Assembly (NCBI RefSeq): GCF_030160835.1
Contig: NZ_BSPC01000051.1
Span: 1-64,000, forward strand
Length of the DNA stretch: 64,000 nucleotides
Origin: Labrys miyagiensis
Lineage (GTDB): Bacteria > Pseudomonadota > Alphaproteobacteria > Rhizobiales > Labraceae
Direction of reading: 5' to 3'
Each line of letters begins with the position of its first letter. The first letter of the stretch is position 1. The translations under genes and the position numbers were made by a program. A model generated the notes under the pieces. That model was given only the letters and a program-made list of their open reading frames with translations, was not told the DNA's origin and ran no database searches. Shown here piece after piece: positions 46,047 through 55,073 of the stretch.

Positions 46047-46304
46047 ATGAATATTCGCACCTCACACATCACCGTTATCTTCGCCAAGCCATTCCTGCTT
46101 GAGGGCTTTGCAGACCGACAGCCGGCGGGCGAATACCGGGTCGATATCGATGAAGAAAGGATCGAGGGTATTTCCTTCCTTGCCTACCGCCGGGTGGCGG
46201 CGCTCATCCATTTGCCAAAGATCTCTGCCCCGCAGAACTCCACCCAAAGTGTGACGATGAGACCCACAGAATTTGATGCTATGATCGCCTTCGACGCGCG
46301 GTAA
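46047..46304 (+). CDS. Conserved hypothetical protein, paralog at 54.4 kb
   Basis: 85 residues: MNIRTSHITVIFAKPFLLEG, then AGEYRVDIDEERIEGISFLA and YRRVAALIHLPKI. It matches the protein at 54390-54671 (YRVDMDEELLEGLSFLAYRR) and a widespread alphaproteobacterial family of small beta-rich proteins of unknown role. AAGGA lies 8 bases before the ATG. Confidence 0.7.
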   Translation: MNIRTSHITVIFAKPFLLEGFADRQPAGEYRVDIDEERIEGISFLAYRRVAALIHLPKISAPQNSTQSVTMRPTEFDAMIAFDAR

Positions 46305-46306
46305 AA

Positions 46307-46527
46307 TTACCTTTTGTCAGCTTGAGAGTTTATAATTTCGCCTGCCATGAGGGCCCTTCTCCTCGCGAACGCTACAGGTCGCCCCTCTTGCTCCTCGATA
46401 AGCCCCATCGCCTTGAGTTTGGCGAGGATGGTCTTAGAGAAAAACTCCACCGCCGGCCTCGTGTAAAGCGTCGCAGCAAATTGAGTTGGTCCGGCTGCAA
46501 GTCCGATGTTTTGTCGGGGAATGTCAT
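46307..46527 (-). pseudogene. Paralog of the 49-aa protein, frameshifted
   Basis: Starts MTFPDKTSDLQPDQLNLLRR, then after a one-base shift continues PAVEFFSKTILAKLKAMGLI and EEQEGRPVAFARRRAL. The same order is seen in the frame at 33460-33609. The shift near 46460 breaks translation unless it is a sequencing error. Confidence 0.5.
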
Positions 46528-46543
46528 GACCTCGTTTCGTGGC

Positions 46544-46798
46544 TCATTCGAGGAACGCTACGGACTCAGGAGTCTCTCCGTACTTTCCAAGGATGATCGC
46601 GTCATCGAAATCACCGAACTGGGGATCGCCCGTTCGAGCAAATGCGATAGCGCCGATGAAGTCGCCCGCAGCGACTGCGAAGGCGGCTCGATGCTTGGCT
46701 GCGTTGGAAGCGGGTGCCTCCATGGCATCGCCAGCGACCAAATCGCCTTCGGCGTCACGAATGAAGGGTTGAACTACGTAGTAAGTGACACGTGCCAC
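46544..46798 (-). CDS. Conserved hypothetical small protein
   Basis: 84 residues from GTG (VARVTYYVVQPFIRDAEGDL), with the conserved end GAIAFARTGDPQFGDFDDAI and ILGKYGETPE. The IAFxRTGDPxxGDFxDAxIL pattern is common among small alphaproteobacterial proteins of unknown function. The longer in-frame start adds 32 implausible residues. Confidence 0.6.
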   Translation of the reverse strand: MARVTYYVVQPFIRDAEGDLVAGDAMEAPASNAAKHRAAFAVAAGDFIGAIAFARTGDPQFGDFDDAIILGKYGETPESVAFLE

Positions 46799-46878
46799 TG
46801 ACCGCTGCTTTTTGAGCCAGTTTACCGAACAATGAGTCCTGCTTGTGACACAGGCAGCCCAACCAATGAGTTCAACGT

Positions 46879-47910
46879 TCAGCGCCTGTTTCGCCACTTA
46901 CCCGCGGCACGACTGGGATTCGACGCATCGGGGCCTGGCGCTTGATTGTTTTCCGCAACAAGTTTGCGCCATCGCGCAACACGTGCCGGATCAAGTTTGC
47001 CCTCCCTGACCGCGGTTAGCACCGCACAGCCAGGTTCGTGGGTGTGGCTGCAGTTACCGTATCGACAAAAGGGACCAAGCTCGGTGATTTCGGCAAACAA
47101 GCTTTCAAGGCCAAATGCCGCGCCACTGACTTGAAGCGACCGCATGCCCGGCGTGTCAATTATCCAGCCCCCGCCAGCCACCGCATGAAGGGAGCGAGAC
47201 GTTGTGGTGTGACGTCCCTTGTCATCGTGAGAACGAACGGCGCCCGTCTGCTGAAGCTGATCCAGCAAAGGGTCTATCAAGCTATTCACCAATGTCGATT
47301 TGCCAACACCCGACGAACCGACTAGCGCCGCAGTTTGTCCTAAGCCGCACCATCGCTCCAACGATGCTCGGACGTCTTTAGAGCGGCAGTCCAAGGTCAC
47401 CACAGGAACTCGACGTTGCAGCGCCTCCGCACGCCTGAGATAGGAGCCAGGATCTTCCACCGTGTCGGCTTTGGTCAACACAACGACAGGAGAAGCGCCT
47501 GTCTCGATCGCGAGCGTCAAATAGCGTTCCAGCCGAGCGACGCTGAAATCGGCATTGCATGAAGTGACAATAAACAGGACATCGATATTGGCGGCGGCGA
47601 ATTGAACTTTGGCGCCGTTAAAGCGGCGGGCAACCACTGACTTGCGGGTCAGTCGGCGGTTGAAAAGATCGGTGCGCGGGTCCGCGAGCACCCAATCGCC
47701 AACGGCGAAATCGCGGGTGCTGACGTGAACCGGAAGCTTCAGCGCAACTTGACCACCCTGTGATATGGCCGAGAGACGCGCCCGGTGAATGGCGCTGATA
47801 CGGACCGGCAAGAGACCGGCCTCTAAAGGTTCGATTTGATCACCAAAAAAGCTGGACCATCCGAGCGCTTCCAGCGTGGTTGGGCATTCGGGTTCGGTAG
47901 AGACATTCAA
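46879..47910 (-). CDS. rsgA: Ribosome small subunit-dependent GTPase RsgA
   Basis: 343 residues: an N-terminal OB-fold, then a circularly permuted GTPase with G4 (VVLTKAD) before G1 (GSSGVGKSTLVNSL) and G3 (IIDTPGMRSL), and a C-terminal zinc finger (CRYGNCSHTHEPGC). RsgA helps the 30S subunit mature by checking the decoding centre, and is regulated by (p)ppGpp in other bacteria. It is complete, and is likely a paralog of a chromosomal gene. Confidence 0.93.
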   Translation of the reverse strand: MNVSTEPECPTTLEALGWSSFFGDQIEPLEAGLLPVRISAIHRARLSAISQGGQVALKLPVHVSTRDFAVGDWVLADPRTDLFNRRLTRKSVVARRFNGAKVQFAAANIDVLFIVTSCNADFSVARLERYLTLAIETGASPVVVLTKADTVEDPGSYLRRAEALQRRVPVVTLDCRSKDVRASLERWCGLGQTAALVGSSGVGKSTLVNSLIDPLLDQLQQTGAVRSHDDKGRHTTTSRSLHAVAGGGWIIDTPGMRSLQVSGAAFGLESLFAEITELGPFCRYGNCSHTHEPGCAVLTAVREGKLDPARVARWRKLVAENNQAPGPDASNPSRAAGKWRNRR

Positions 47911-48182
47911 AGCTTTTTCGCGATCATTATTATCAGGCGCACCGTTGGTTTTCCTTTTGTGAGAACACTGTTTCCTGAAATAGCTTAGATAATTAAATTT
48001 ATTCCAAGATCTAGAAAGTCAACTTATCTATCACTAAATTATCTGTGGGGCGATACATCTCTGATTTTTTTCTTCATTGCTCGCTGAACTGACGCGTGAA
48101 AGCTTTAATCGTTCATCCAAGATATTCCAGTGCGGCATCATTTTCGAATTTAATCGCGTATTGAACCGAAAGTGGGTACGTT
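47911..48182. other. AT-rich intergenic region
   Basis: No gene supported. Likely promoter zone for the divergent rsgA and coiled-coil genes. Confidence 0.4.
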
Positions 48183-48472
48183 CGAATAATGAAAATGACG
48201 AAATCGGCAGGCTCACCGCGTTGACTTTAGCTTTGATCGAGAAGGTCGGCGAGTTAACCGGATTGGTGCAGGCCTCAGAACGCAATGCCGCGGAGCGCTA
48301 CGCCGTTTTCCTGAATATAGAAGACAACGAAGAGAATGCAGGAGGCCAGGAGATATTCGAACATCTGTTTGATATCGTCCTCGCGCTCGGTGCAGTCGAC
48401 GTGGTGACACAGGTCGCAGCACCGAGGTCGGATCAAGTTTTTTCCATTAGGCGGTCATTCTTACCGACCTAA
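48183..48472 (+). pseudogene. Coiled-coil protein paralog with start-codon frameshift
   Basis: NENDEIGRLTALTLALIEKV and GELTGLVQASERNAAERYAV align with the protein at 43317-43544. The expected ATG is out of frame by one base: ATGAAAATGAC here, ATGAAGAATGAC there. A much earlier start (48077) keeps the frame open, so it could still be made as a longer protein. Confidence 0.5.
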
Positions 48473-48528
48473 AATCAAGGTATTTTCCGCTGGACAACGC
48501 AGACCTGGACCAAAGCCTCAAAGGCCTT

Positions 48529-49524
48529 GTGCAAAAACTCAGCCCATATCGCGAGGTCAAACCCTTACGCAGTGTCTTTGAGCTGGCGATAACCGGGCTG
48601 GCATTCGTGATGCTTTGGACACTGACCTGGGCGGCGCTTTACGTGGGATATTGGCTGAGCTTGTTGTTGACGGTGCCTGCTTCCTGCTTCCTCATGCGCC
48701 TTTTCATGATTCAGCATGATTGCGGCCACGGCGCTTTCTTCCGCAGTCGTTCAACCAACGACTGGGTGGGAAGAGTTCTAGGCGTGGTGACGCTAACACC
48801 CTACGCCTTCTGGCGCCGCACCCATGCGATACATCATGCAGGCGTCGGGAATCTCGAGCAGCGCGGCATCGGCGATATTGATACCCGCACAGTGAACGAA
48901 TATCTTGCAATGCCTGCTGCCGGCCGCCTCCGATACCGCAGCTATCGATCGCCGGTCGTCATGTTCTGTCTTATCCCAGCTTTTCTTTTCCTAATTCGGC
49001 ACCGCCTGCCGTGCGGTCTTATGGGCGTTGGCAGTCAGCCATGGATCAGTACGATGGGAACGAATTTCGCGATTGCGGTACTCATTGCCCTGATGGCGGA
49101 GCTCGTGGGCTTCGAGGCGTTTCTTCTCGTCCAGATACCGATAGTGTTGATCGCAGCTTCGATCGCTATGTGGTTCTTCTACGTCCAGCACCAGTTCGAA
49201 AACACGCGTTGGGTTCATCAGGAAACTTGGAAGGTCCATGAAGCAGCTTTGTACGGAAGCTCGCACTACGAATTGCCGCCTTTATTCGCCTGGTTCACGG
49301 GAAATATCGGAGTTCATCACGTTCATCATCTAAACAGCCGCATTCCGTTCTATCGCCTACGGCAGGTCGTGAACGACCACCCGGAACTTGCGGGCATAGG
49401 TACGCTGACGTTTCTCCAAAGTCTTAAGTGCACAAGCCTCGCCCTTTGGGACGAAGAACAAGGCCGCCTTATTTCTTTTCGAGAACTCCGACGTGAGCGT
49501 AATCCGCAAACAGGCGGAGCATAG
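48529..49524 (+). CDS. Fatty acid desaturase
   Basis: 331-residue membrane desaturase of the acyl-lipid (delta-12/omega-3-like) type. Diiron ligands: HDCGH (63-67), RRTHAIHH (to 103) and GVHHVHH (about 262-266). Hydrophobic helices surround them (LAFVMLWTLTWAALYVGYW, MLIALMAELVGFEAF-like stretches). It would insert double bonds into acyl chains and adapt membrane fluidity, fitting this stress section. GTG at 48529 is the apparent start; the frame stays open upstream with no better start. Confidence 0.9.
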   Translation: MQKLSPYREVKPLRSVFELAITGLAFVMLWTLTWAALYVGYWLSLLLTVPASCFLMRLFMIQHDCGHGAFFRSRSTNDWVGRVLGVVTLTPYAFWRRTHAIHHAGVGNLEQRGIGDIDTRTVNEYLAMPAAGRLRYRSYRSPVVMFCLIPAFLFLIRHRLPCGLMGVGSQPWISTMGTNFAIAVLIALMAELVGFEAFLLVQIPIVLIAASIAMWFFYVQHQFENTRWVHQETWKVHEAALYGSSHYELPPLFAWFTGNIGVHHVHHLNSRIPFYRLRQVVNDHPELAGIGTLTFLQSLKCTSLALWDEEQGRLISFRELRRERNPQTGGA

Positions 49525-49695
49525 GTTAGCCGGTAAACCAAATGTCCGCTTGCTCACCATTGCGCCCAAAAAGCTGACAGGCAGCTCTATTTCAGTCGTC
49601 CCGATCGCAGGCAGGGGCGTGAAATCGGCGTTGCATTGTGGGGTAGGGAAGGGTGCATTTCTTTCCCCCGATAACGCCCTCGCAGGACAACTGGC
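49525..49695. other. No recognisable gene
   Basis: Short region between the desaturase and an IS6 left-end fragment; nothing supported. Confidence 0.4.
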
Positions 49696-49825
49696 GGCTC
49701 TGACGCAAACTTTCCATCAATGTCGGCCGTGACATAAATCTCCTCTGTTTCAGTGGAGAGTTTCGATGTTCAAGGGCCGCCAATTCGACCGGTCAGTGAT
49801 CCTGCTGTGCGTACGCTGGTATCTA
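49696..49825 (+). mobile_element. IS6 left-end fragment
   Basis: First 130 bp of the IS6 group found at 21042 and 32431: terminal GGCTCTGACGCAAAC and the first 19 transposase codons (MFKGRQFDRSVILLCVRWYL). Similarity stops abruptly at 49825. Confidence 0.88.
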
Positions 49826-50182
49826 GCCGGTGCTTCAGCGGAGACGAGAGCCGGCCCTCGGGCAACGAGCCTTCTCACCCGCTCGCTCCGATAACTGCCC
49901 TTACAAATCGGTTTCGGTCGCCTCTACAGCAGGTATGGGGCGCCGAGGAGCTGACCAACTCCGTCAGCGGCATGTCTTCTTCCGAACCACAGTTCACCTT
50001 CTGCAAAACGCCAGTGACTGAAAAACCAAAAAATTTCTCACCGTGCCTCTGCAAAAATGTCGCAAGTGCAGCGGGCAGCCCGTCCTTCGATTGCCGCACC
50101 GCGAATGTGCGCGTGCGGCGCCTGATGCCGCGCCTGCGCAGGACCTCAGCGTCGGCAGGCCACAACGAGAATGGAGCTGACA
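49826..50182. other. No recognised gene after the IS6 fragment
   Basis: A minus-strand frame (49875-50183) reads DGLPAALATFLQRHGEKFFG but shows no family or start signal. It may be part of a gene cut by the IS. Confidence 0.3.
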
Positions 50183-50533
50183 ATGCAGTATGTGTGTTTG
50201 GTCTATGCTGAGGACGATGCCTTTAAGGCGTTGGGGCCGGCGGGACAAAAGACATTGGACGCCGACTCTTTAGCCTATGATCGGGAACTTGAGCGCCTTG
50301 GACATTTAGTGCTTGCCCACGCTCTGCATTCCGAACGTGAGAGCAAGGTGGTGCGTCGGCGCCAGAAAAAGACACTGGTCATCGATGGCCCATTCACAGA
50401 GACCAAGGAGCAATTGGTCGGCTTCATCGTTGTCGAAGCGAACGGAATGGACGAAGCCGTCGCGATTGCCGGAGATATTCCAATGGCTGGTATTGGCACG
50501 ATCGTGGTGCGCGAAACCTTGGAATTCGCTTGA
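50183..50533 (+). CDS. YciI/DGPF family protein
   Basis: 116 residues: MQYVCLVYAEDDAFKALGPA, then KKTLVIDGPFTETKEQLVGF and EAVAIAGDIPMA. The DGPFxETKE motif marks the YCII-related family, small proteins with a ferredoxin-like fold, sometimes fused to sigma factors. No cofactor is known. No ECF sigma gene, their usual neighbour, is adjacent here. The ATG at 50183 fits the family start. Confidence 0.85.
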   Translation: MQYVCLVYAEDDAFKALGPAGQKTLDADSLAYDRELERLGHLVLAHALHSERESKVVRRRQKKTLVIDGPFTETKEQLVGFIVVEANGMDEAVAIAGDIPMAGIGTIVVRETLEFA

Positions 50534-50921
50534 CTATCACGCAGTCGCTGATCAATCGCCATCGAGCTCTTCGGCTATGATTGAGCGAGCGGCTGCGCCC
50601 TGGCCTATCAGGCAATGGGAGCATGAGGAATTGTGGGGCGGGACGAAAATGAATAATCCAGCGGCGCTAGATCTTGCACTTCGATCCTAATTTCGTGCGA
50701 CTTGGTTGCAGCAGCGACCAGTGGCATCGCGACGGGTGGGTGAACTGGCTCGGGCTTAGATTTGTGCAAAGGTCATATCGTCAGGCGATGCCGATTCCAC
50801 GACCGATTCCACGCCGGCTTCCACGCCCCCACCAGCGACGAGGCATTATCGGAGAGCCGACCGAATGCGGCAAGCGTCGCGCCGGCCCCATACCCGCCCA
50901 ACATCAAAAGGAGAATGAACT
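50534..50921. other. No recognised gene
   Basis: No supported frame; the stretch 50775-50830 has repeated CGATTCCACG-like units (three CCACG-type repeats) of unknown meaning. Confidence 0.35.
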
Positions 50922-51150
50922 ATGCCCCTCATTGAAGTTCATCTGATCGAGAACGTTTTCGATGCCGTGCAGAAGATGCAGATGATCGAGAAGCATCACA
51001 GATGCAATGGTCAGCATCGAAGGCGAGAATATGCGCGGCGTAACCTGGGTGAATATTTCAGAAGTTACGAGCGGCGAATGGGGCATTGGCGGTCAGCCGC
51101 TAACCACTGAAGCGGTGAAGGCGCTTGCCTCGGGCAAAAAAGCCGCCTGA
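50922..51150 (+). pseudogene. Tautomerase family protein with one-base insertion
   Basis: Frame one reads MPLIEVHLIENVFDAVQKMQ MIEK; an extra C at about 50994 then shifts it. The following bases in the right frame read ITDAMVSIEGENMRGVTWVN ISEVTSGEWGIGGQPLTTEAVKAL. The N-terminal Pro2 is the catalytic base of 4-oxalocrotonate tautomerases. A normal protein would be 75 residues. If the insertion is real the enzyme is lost. Confidence 0.85.
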
Positions 51151-51612
51151 TGAGTAGATGCATCCCGGAAAGCGGCTTGGTCGGCATTGCGCCACGCCGC
51201 CATCGGGCCGCAACTCGCCCGCTGCGCCCGCCCAAAACGCAGCGGGCAGGCACTGTCAACTTAAGCCATCTCGCTCAGAGAGAGGGTAATCTCGGTTCAC
51301 CCGAAACGTCTCCTTCGTGCATTCTCGTCCGTTTGAACGCTGGGATCAGCAAGATAATTGCTCAGATTGGTGTCGTTGTCGATTAAGTTAACAGTGTCGG
51401 GGGAATTGCTAATTCAGCGTCGTCGCGAGCGCCTGAAGGGCAATTTTGCTGGTATGGCGCAGTCGGGTGCTGGCCACGTCAACCGCCTGTTGCTACACGC
51501 CCACTTCGAATGCCCGCCAGGCGGCTTAGGAGAGCCAGGGAGTTGCAAGTTCATGAAATGGCTGGGTGATAGCCAATCTTTAGAGGGGCGCCCGATGATT
51601 CTCAGGAGCTAC
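51151..51612. other. No recognisable gene
   Basis: No supported frame, repeat or regulatory site. Confidence 0.4.
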
Positions 51613-51834
51613 TTATAAGGTTGCGGCTTTTGTTGTGATTTCGCCATCCTGCCGACGAAGCTCGTGCTGCCGCGCTATTCTTTCCCGGCTGTCGGCAACA
51701 TTGCGGAGCCGGTATGTCGGCTCGGGATTATCCGCCGGCATGAGGCGAACAATTTCGTATGCGCCCTCATCGCGCTGCCAGGGGATTGCGGAATGCAACA
51801 CTATATCTCCGACCTTGAATGCCTGATCGTTCAT
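51613..51834 (-). CDS. Dispersed small-protein family, copy B
   Basis: 73 residues: MNDQAFKVGDIVLHSAIPWQ, YEIVRLMPADNPEPTYRLRN and RERIARQHELRRQDGE. It aligns end to end with copies A (34294-34542), C (54870-55073) and D (31620-31813). All share FKxGD/E near the start, YExxRLxP, a Y(K/R)-x-(R/K) strand and an (E/Q)HxL helix. It looks intact. Confidence 0.65.
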   Translation of the reverse strand: MNDQAFKVGDIVLHSAIPWQRDEGAYEIVRLMPADNPEPTYRLRNVADSRERIARQHELRRQDGEITTKAATL

Positions 51835-51883
51835 TTTGACTCCTTCTTGATAGGTTCCTCGAACGGTGAGCTTCGATGCCGCG

Positions 51884-52144
51884 TCACCGTTCGCCTTCTC
51901 TTCTCAGCGGGTAGCCGACGTCGTCATAGAGTGACTGAAGCCTAGGCCCGGTGAATTCGCCATCTTCGGTATCGATGATGACCGAAGTTAATTCGGTGTC
52001 CGCTTTCTCGACCGCAAATTGCACGGCAAGCGCGAGGCTTTCGAATCGATGATATTTCTGGGGCGTCCGACCTCGCATCGACCGCAGTGATCTGGGTACC
52101 TGCACATACACTTCTGCCGGGCCGCTGAAATCGGGGGTCCTCAT
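51884..52144 (-). CDS. Hypothetical protein
   Basis: 86 residues: MRTPDFSGPAEVYVQVPRSL, FESLALAVQFAVEKADTELT and SVIIDTEDGEFTGPRLQSLY. GAGAGGA precedes the ATG. The alpha/beta pattern suggests a compact fold but no family is assigned. It is transcribed with, or just after, the cold-shock gene side. Confidence 0.55.
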   Translation of the reverse strand: MRTPDFSGPAEVYVQVPRSLRSMRGRTPQKYHRFESLALAVQFAVEKADTELTSVIIDTEDGEFTGPRLQSLYDDVGYPLRREGER

Positions 52145-52170
52145 TCAGAAATCCTCTCGTTAGGGACAAA

Positions 52171-52197
52171 ACAAAAAAGGCCGGGCGAACCCGACCT
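52171..52197 (-). terminator. Terminator of the cold-shock gene, minus strand
   Basis: AGGTCGGG and CCCGGCCT form a GC-rich stem with one mismatch and a TTCG loop, followed on the minus strand by TTTTTTGTTTTG. Confidence 0.8.
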
Positions 52198-52262
52198 CTT
52201 CATAGGCGTCTCAATGGCCAGTGCCAGTACATCCGTGGTCAAAGACCGAAGGCGCCAAAGTC

Positions 52263-52472
52263 TTAGGCAACCTGAAGGTTTTCGGCTGCATTCTTTCCGT
52301 TGCGATTGTCCCTGACGACATCGAAGGAGAGCTTCTGGCCTTCCACGATGGTATGCATGCCGGCACGCTCAACTGCAGAGATGTGAACGAACACATCCGT
52401 GCCGCCGTCGTCGGGTTGAATGAAGCCGAAGCCCTTTGAAGTGTTGAAGAACTTTACCGTTCCAATATTCAT
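52263..52472 (-). CDS. Cold shock protein
   Basis: 69-residue CspA-like RNA-binding protein: [20 protein letters not shown] holds the RNP1 motif (KGFGFI) and [14 protein letters not shown] the RNP2 motif (VFVHI). These proteins melt RNA structure in the cold and at stress. Good purine-rich SD (GAAAGGA) before the start and a terminator downstream. Confidence 0.95.
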   Translation of the reverse strand: MNIGTVKFFNTSKGFGFIQPDDGGTDVFVHISAVERAGMHTIVEGQKLSFDVVRDNRNGKNAAENLQVA

Positions 52473-52803
52473 GACGATTTCCTTTCAATCAGTCATAAGT
52501 GATCGCTTGCCGCGAAAAGTCTCGGCAACCGTCTAAGATCGATTTTTGAAGAGGAAGATCATCAACGCGCCGATGGCGCGGAAAAAGTTCGGCAACAAGA
52601 TCGATAGCGAGACTTATAGACTGCAAATGTGTTCATGGCGAGGCCTAACTTTTCTATTTCGCAGACGTAGAGACGGACAATTAACCTGTCGTTCTCAACA
52701 CCCACTCATCGAGGAGCTCGATCGGCCTCTCGTCCCAGCCGTCTTTGCCGCCCAAGCCAGTGGGCGCGACAAGCCGCACTTCCTTCGGTGGCCTGAGCCC
52801 CTT
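52473..52803. other. No recognisable gene
   Basis: No domain or regulatory site supported; likely upstream region of the cold-shock gene. Confidence 0.35.
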
Positions 52804-52966
52804 GAACTGGTCCACTATTGATTATGTCTTCGGACGAGAAGGAGGACCACGAAATGGCTCGCAAGAGACACAAGGCAGAGGAGATCGTCGCCAAGCTCCG
52901 GCAAGTCGAGGTACTGACGGCGCAGGGTAAATCGGCGGCGGAGGCGATCCGGTCGATAGAGGTTCA
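52804..52966 (+). mobile_element. IS3-family left-end fragment
   Basis: Starts TGAACTGGTCCACTATTGAT and includes the first codons of an IS3 OrfA: MARKRHKAEEIVAKLRQVEV then LTAQGKSAAEAIRSIEV. Similarity ends at about 52966, so only the N-terminal helix-turn-helix part remains. Confidence 0.8.
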
Positions 52967-53059
52967 TGAGGCGTTGTCACGTTGTCCATCCACGTCTGCA
53001 AAAGGGTCGTGAAACCCGCCATTTAGACGTGCGCGGCAGTCGAACTGCGCCATTCGTTC

Positions 53060-53396
53060 ATGGCTGCGGCGCGCAATGACTTCAGGGATTTGCGCGAGAT
53101 GAGGTGACGTTCGACAGCCCGCCAGAGCCAGACCCGCTTGCCCGCAATGCTCAGGGCATCTCGTCCAGGTGCCAGCGGCCGCTTGGGCGCGGTCGTCGTC
53201 GACGCAGTTCCCGAGCAAACCGCGGCCCGAACTTGGCGCCCCAGCGACGGACAGTCTCATAGGAAATGTCGAGCCCGCGCTCCGCCAGGAGATCCTCGAT
53301 GTCGCGGTAGCTCAGGCAAAAGCGAAGATACAGCCAGACGGCATGCTGAATTACCGCGGGCGGAAAACCATGGCGGGCGTAGGAAATGGACGTCAT
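53060..53396 (-). pseudogene. IS6 transposase with an internal deletion
   Basis: The 5' part matches 37131-37598 (MTSISYARHGFPPAVIQHAV, SYRDIEDLLAERGLDISYET, RWHLDEM). At 53113 it jumps to the very end of the transposase (GTCATCTCGCGCAAATCCC type sequence), so most of the catalytic domain is gone. Confidence 0.8.
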
Positions 53397-53552
53397 CCCT
53401 CTACCTTACCACCGCCCAGACGTTTACGTGACAATGCCAGCGTTTACGCTTAGACACGCTTTGCTCGAGGGGTGCGCAGCGGCAATACCTGGCATCGAAG
53501 CCTCTCCGCTGGAATATCGCGGACGGCTTCAACATGCCGATGTGTGAGGCGC

Positions 53553-53813
53553 TCAGAAATCCTTCGGCTCCAGCGGATAATAGTTTCCGCGCCGGGGGGA
53601 ATAAGCCTTTGCTGCGACTTTCTGGATTTGCGGTCGGTTTGTATCAAAGATCTGCAGAAGATCGGCTTCACTTGTACTGGGGCGCTCGGCGATACGTTCC
53701 AGCATGTCACGGCCGACAAAAAAGGATACCTCGAACGCAGAGTCATATCCCCAGAAACAGACGCTTTGCTTTGATACCTGGTAGTTTCTGCTGGTATTTG
53801 GAAAGCTGATCAT
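53553..53813 (-). CDS. DUF1488 family protein
   Basis: 86 residues: MISFPNTSRNYQVSKQSVCF, then WGYDSAFEVSFFVGRDMLER and YSPRRGNYYPLEPKDF. The DUF1488 family is of unknown function; members are common in alphaproteobacterial accessory regions. The MISFPN start fits the family; an upstream start adds 13 residues. Confidence 0.75.
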   Translation of the reverse strand: MISFPNTSRNYQVSKQSVCFWGYDSAFEVSFFVGRDMLERIAERPSTSEADLLQIFDTNRPQIQKVAAKAYSPRRGNYYPLEPKDF

Positions 53814-53829
53814 CGCTCGGATCCTTCGA

Positions 53830-54231
53830 TCAAGAAACAGGGTCTCGTCCACATGTCGGCGGCGACGTCAGCAGACGCTGCACCTCGCGAACAAGAGCAC
53901 CGGTCGGATAGGGTTTCAGCAGAAAGCTACCGTCGGCGACTTCCGACTCGGCCTGAGCATCGATGCGGGCGGAGTGGATCAGAATCTTCATGCCGGGAAG
54001 ATGACTGGTCACATAGCGTACAAGAGCCAGCCCTCCTGGCGCATGGTCCAGGTCGATATCGGCAATCATTACATCGAAATCGCGACGGCTGTTGAGCATG
54101 TTCATAGCCACGCCGGCACTATCGCACTCGATGACTTCATATCCTTCATCGAGCAGTTCGTTCGCGCAGATCACCAGCGATGGCAGATCGCATTCGACGA
54201 GCAGGATCAAGGCCGAGGTCAGCGAGAGCAT
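53830..54231 (-). CDS. Response regulator receiver domain protein
   Basis: 133 residues forming a single CheY-like receiver. SALILLVECDLPSLVICANE has the acidic pair, VMIADIDLDHAPGG the phospho-acceptor aspartate, IHSAR the conserved Ser/Thr and LLKPYP the conserved lysine. There is no output domain, so it may act by protein contact. The longer open frame (to 54873) upstream is not convincing. It follows DUF1488 on the same strand order. Confidence 0.8.
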   Translation of the reverse strand: MLSLTSALILLVECDLPSLVICANELLDEGYEVIECDSAGVAMNMLNSRRDFDVMIADIDLDHAPGGLALVRYVTSHLPGMKILIHSARIDAQAESEVADGSFLLKPYPTGALVREVQRLLTSPPTCGRDPVS

Positions 54232-54389
54232 CCCGCCGCCATCGTCTTGACTGGCAATTCTGGAGACAATGGTGCTGGCCGGCCTCGACAGAGGCTGCCG
54301 GGGCAGACTTGGAGCTCTTGCATCCATGGAATCCGCAACTGAGCCGGCTGAAGCCCTATGGTTGGGCAGCGCTACCCCTTCGGCGGGCG

Positions 54390-54671
54390 TCAGGACGATT
54401 TCATCCGGTTTGCCGCGGCCATATCGAATTGGATCATGGCATCGAATTCGGCTGGAGCGACGCGCACGACCTGGATCCGATTCTGCGGCCTGGAAATCGC
54501 CGGCAGATGAATGAGAGCCGCGACACGCCGATAGGCGAGAAACGACAAGCCCTCGAGCAGTTCCTCGTCCATATCGACCCGATAGTCGCCCGGAGGCTGG
54601 CTCTCGTCCATGCCATCGATCTGGAAGGACCTGGCGAATGTTACCGTTGACTGCGACGTACGAATGGTCAT
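54390..54671 (-). CDS. Conserved hypothetical protein, paralog of 46047
   Basis: 93 residues: MTIRTSQSTVTFARSFQIDG, PPGDYRVDMDEELLEGLSFL and AYRRVAALIHLPAISRPQ. It aligns along its length with the 46047-46304 protein. The function is unknown; the alternating strands suggest a small beta-barrel or sandwich. Confidence 0.7.
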   Translation of the reverse strand: MTIRTSQSTVTFARSFQIDGMDESQPPGDYRVDMDEELLEGLSFLAYRRVAALIHLPAISRPQNRIQVVRVAPAEFDAMIQFDMAAANRMKSS

Positions 54672-54869
54672 CCCATCTCTCCCCGGTGATCGTATGATTT
54701 TCCCGCAAGCGGTCGCAAACCACGCTTCCACGGATGGCCGCATGCGCTGGCGCCCAATCGGCATCGCGCCTCGTCAAGGCGGCAGTCATGGCCTGGCCCT
54801 CGTCGATTCCCGATCGTGCGATCGCGTTCGCAGCCCCATCGTCGGGCAAAGGGGAAGCGCGCGCCTGTA

Positions 54870-55073
54870 TCATTTCACCCGCTCGATACTGTGGAGCAGG
54901 TGCTCACCAGCAACGCGCTCGTGAATCTCGATGCTACGCTTGATGCGGTATTGTGGTTCGGGCGATGCCTCGGGCAGGAGGCGGGTCACTTCGTAGCCAG
55001 TGCCATCCGCCATATCGCGATGCTCGCTCTGCAGCGAGACATGCTCGCCGAGCTTGAATTTATGCTGTTTCAT
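54870..55073 (-). CDS. Dispersed small-protein family, copy C
   Basis: 67 residues, the compact member: MKQHKFKLGEHVSLQSEHRD, GYEVTRLLPEASPEPQYRIK and IHERVAGEHLLHSIERVK. It aligns with copies A, B and D. It starts at a plain ATG (55073) with no strong SD. No function is known; compact size and spaced strands suggest an SH3-like fold. Confidence 0.65.
   Translation of the reverse strand: MKQHKFKLGEHVSLQSEHRDMADGTGYEVTRLLPEASPEPQYRIKRSIEIHERVAGEHLLHSIERVK

Noticed and set aside
53830-54873. 347-aa frame containing the receiver domain
   Set aside because: The 214 residues before the receiver are low complexity and overlap a real gene on the same strand in another frame; the receiver starts at 54231.
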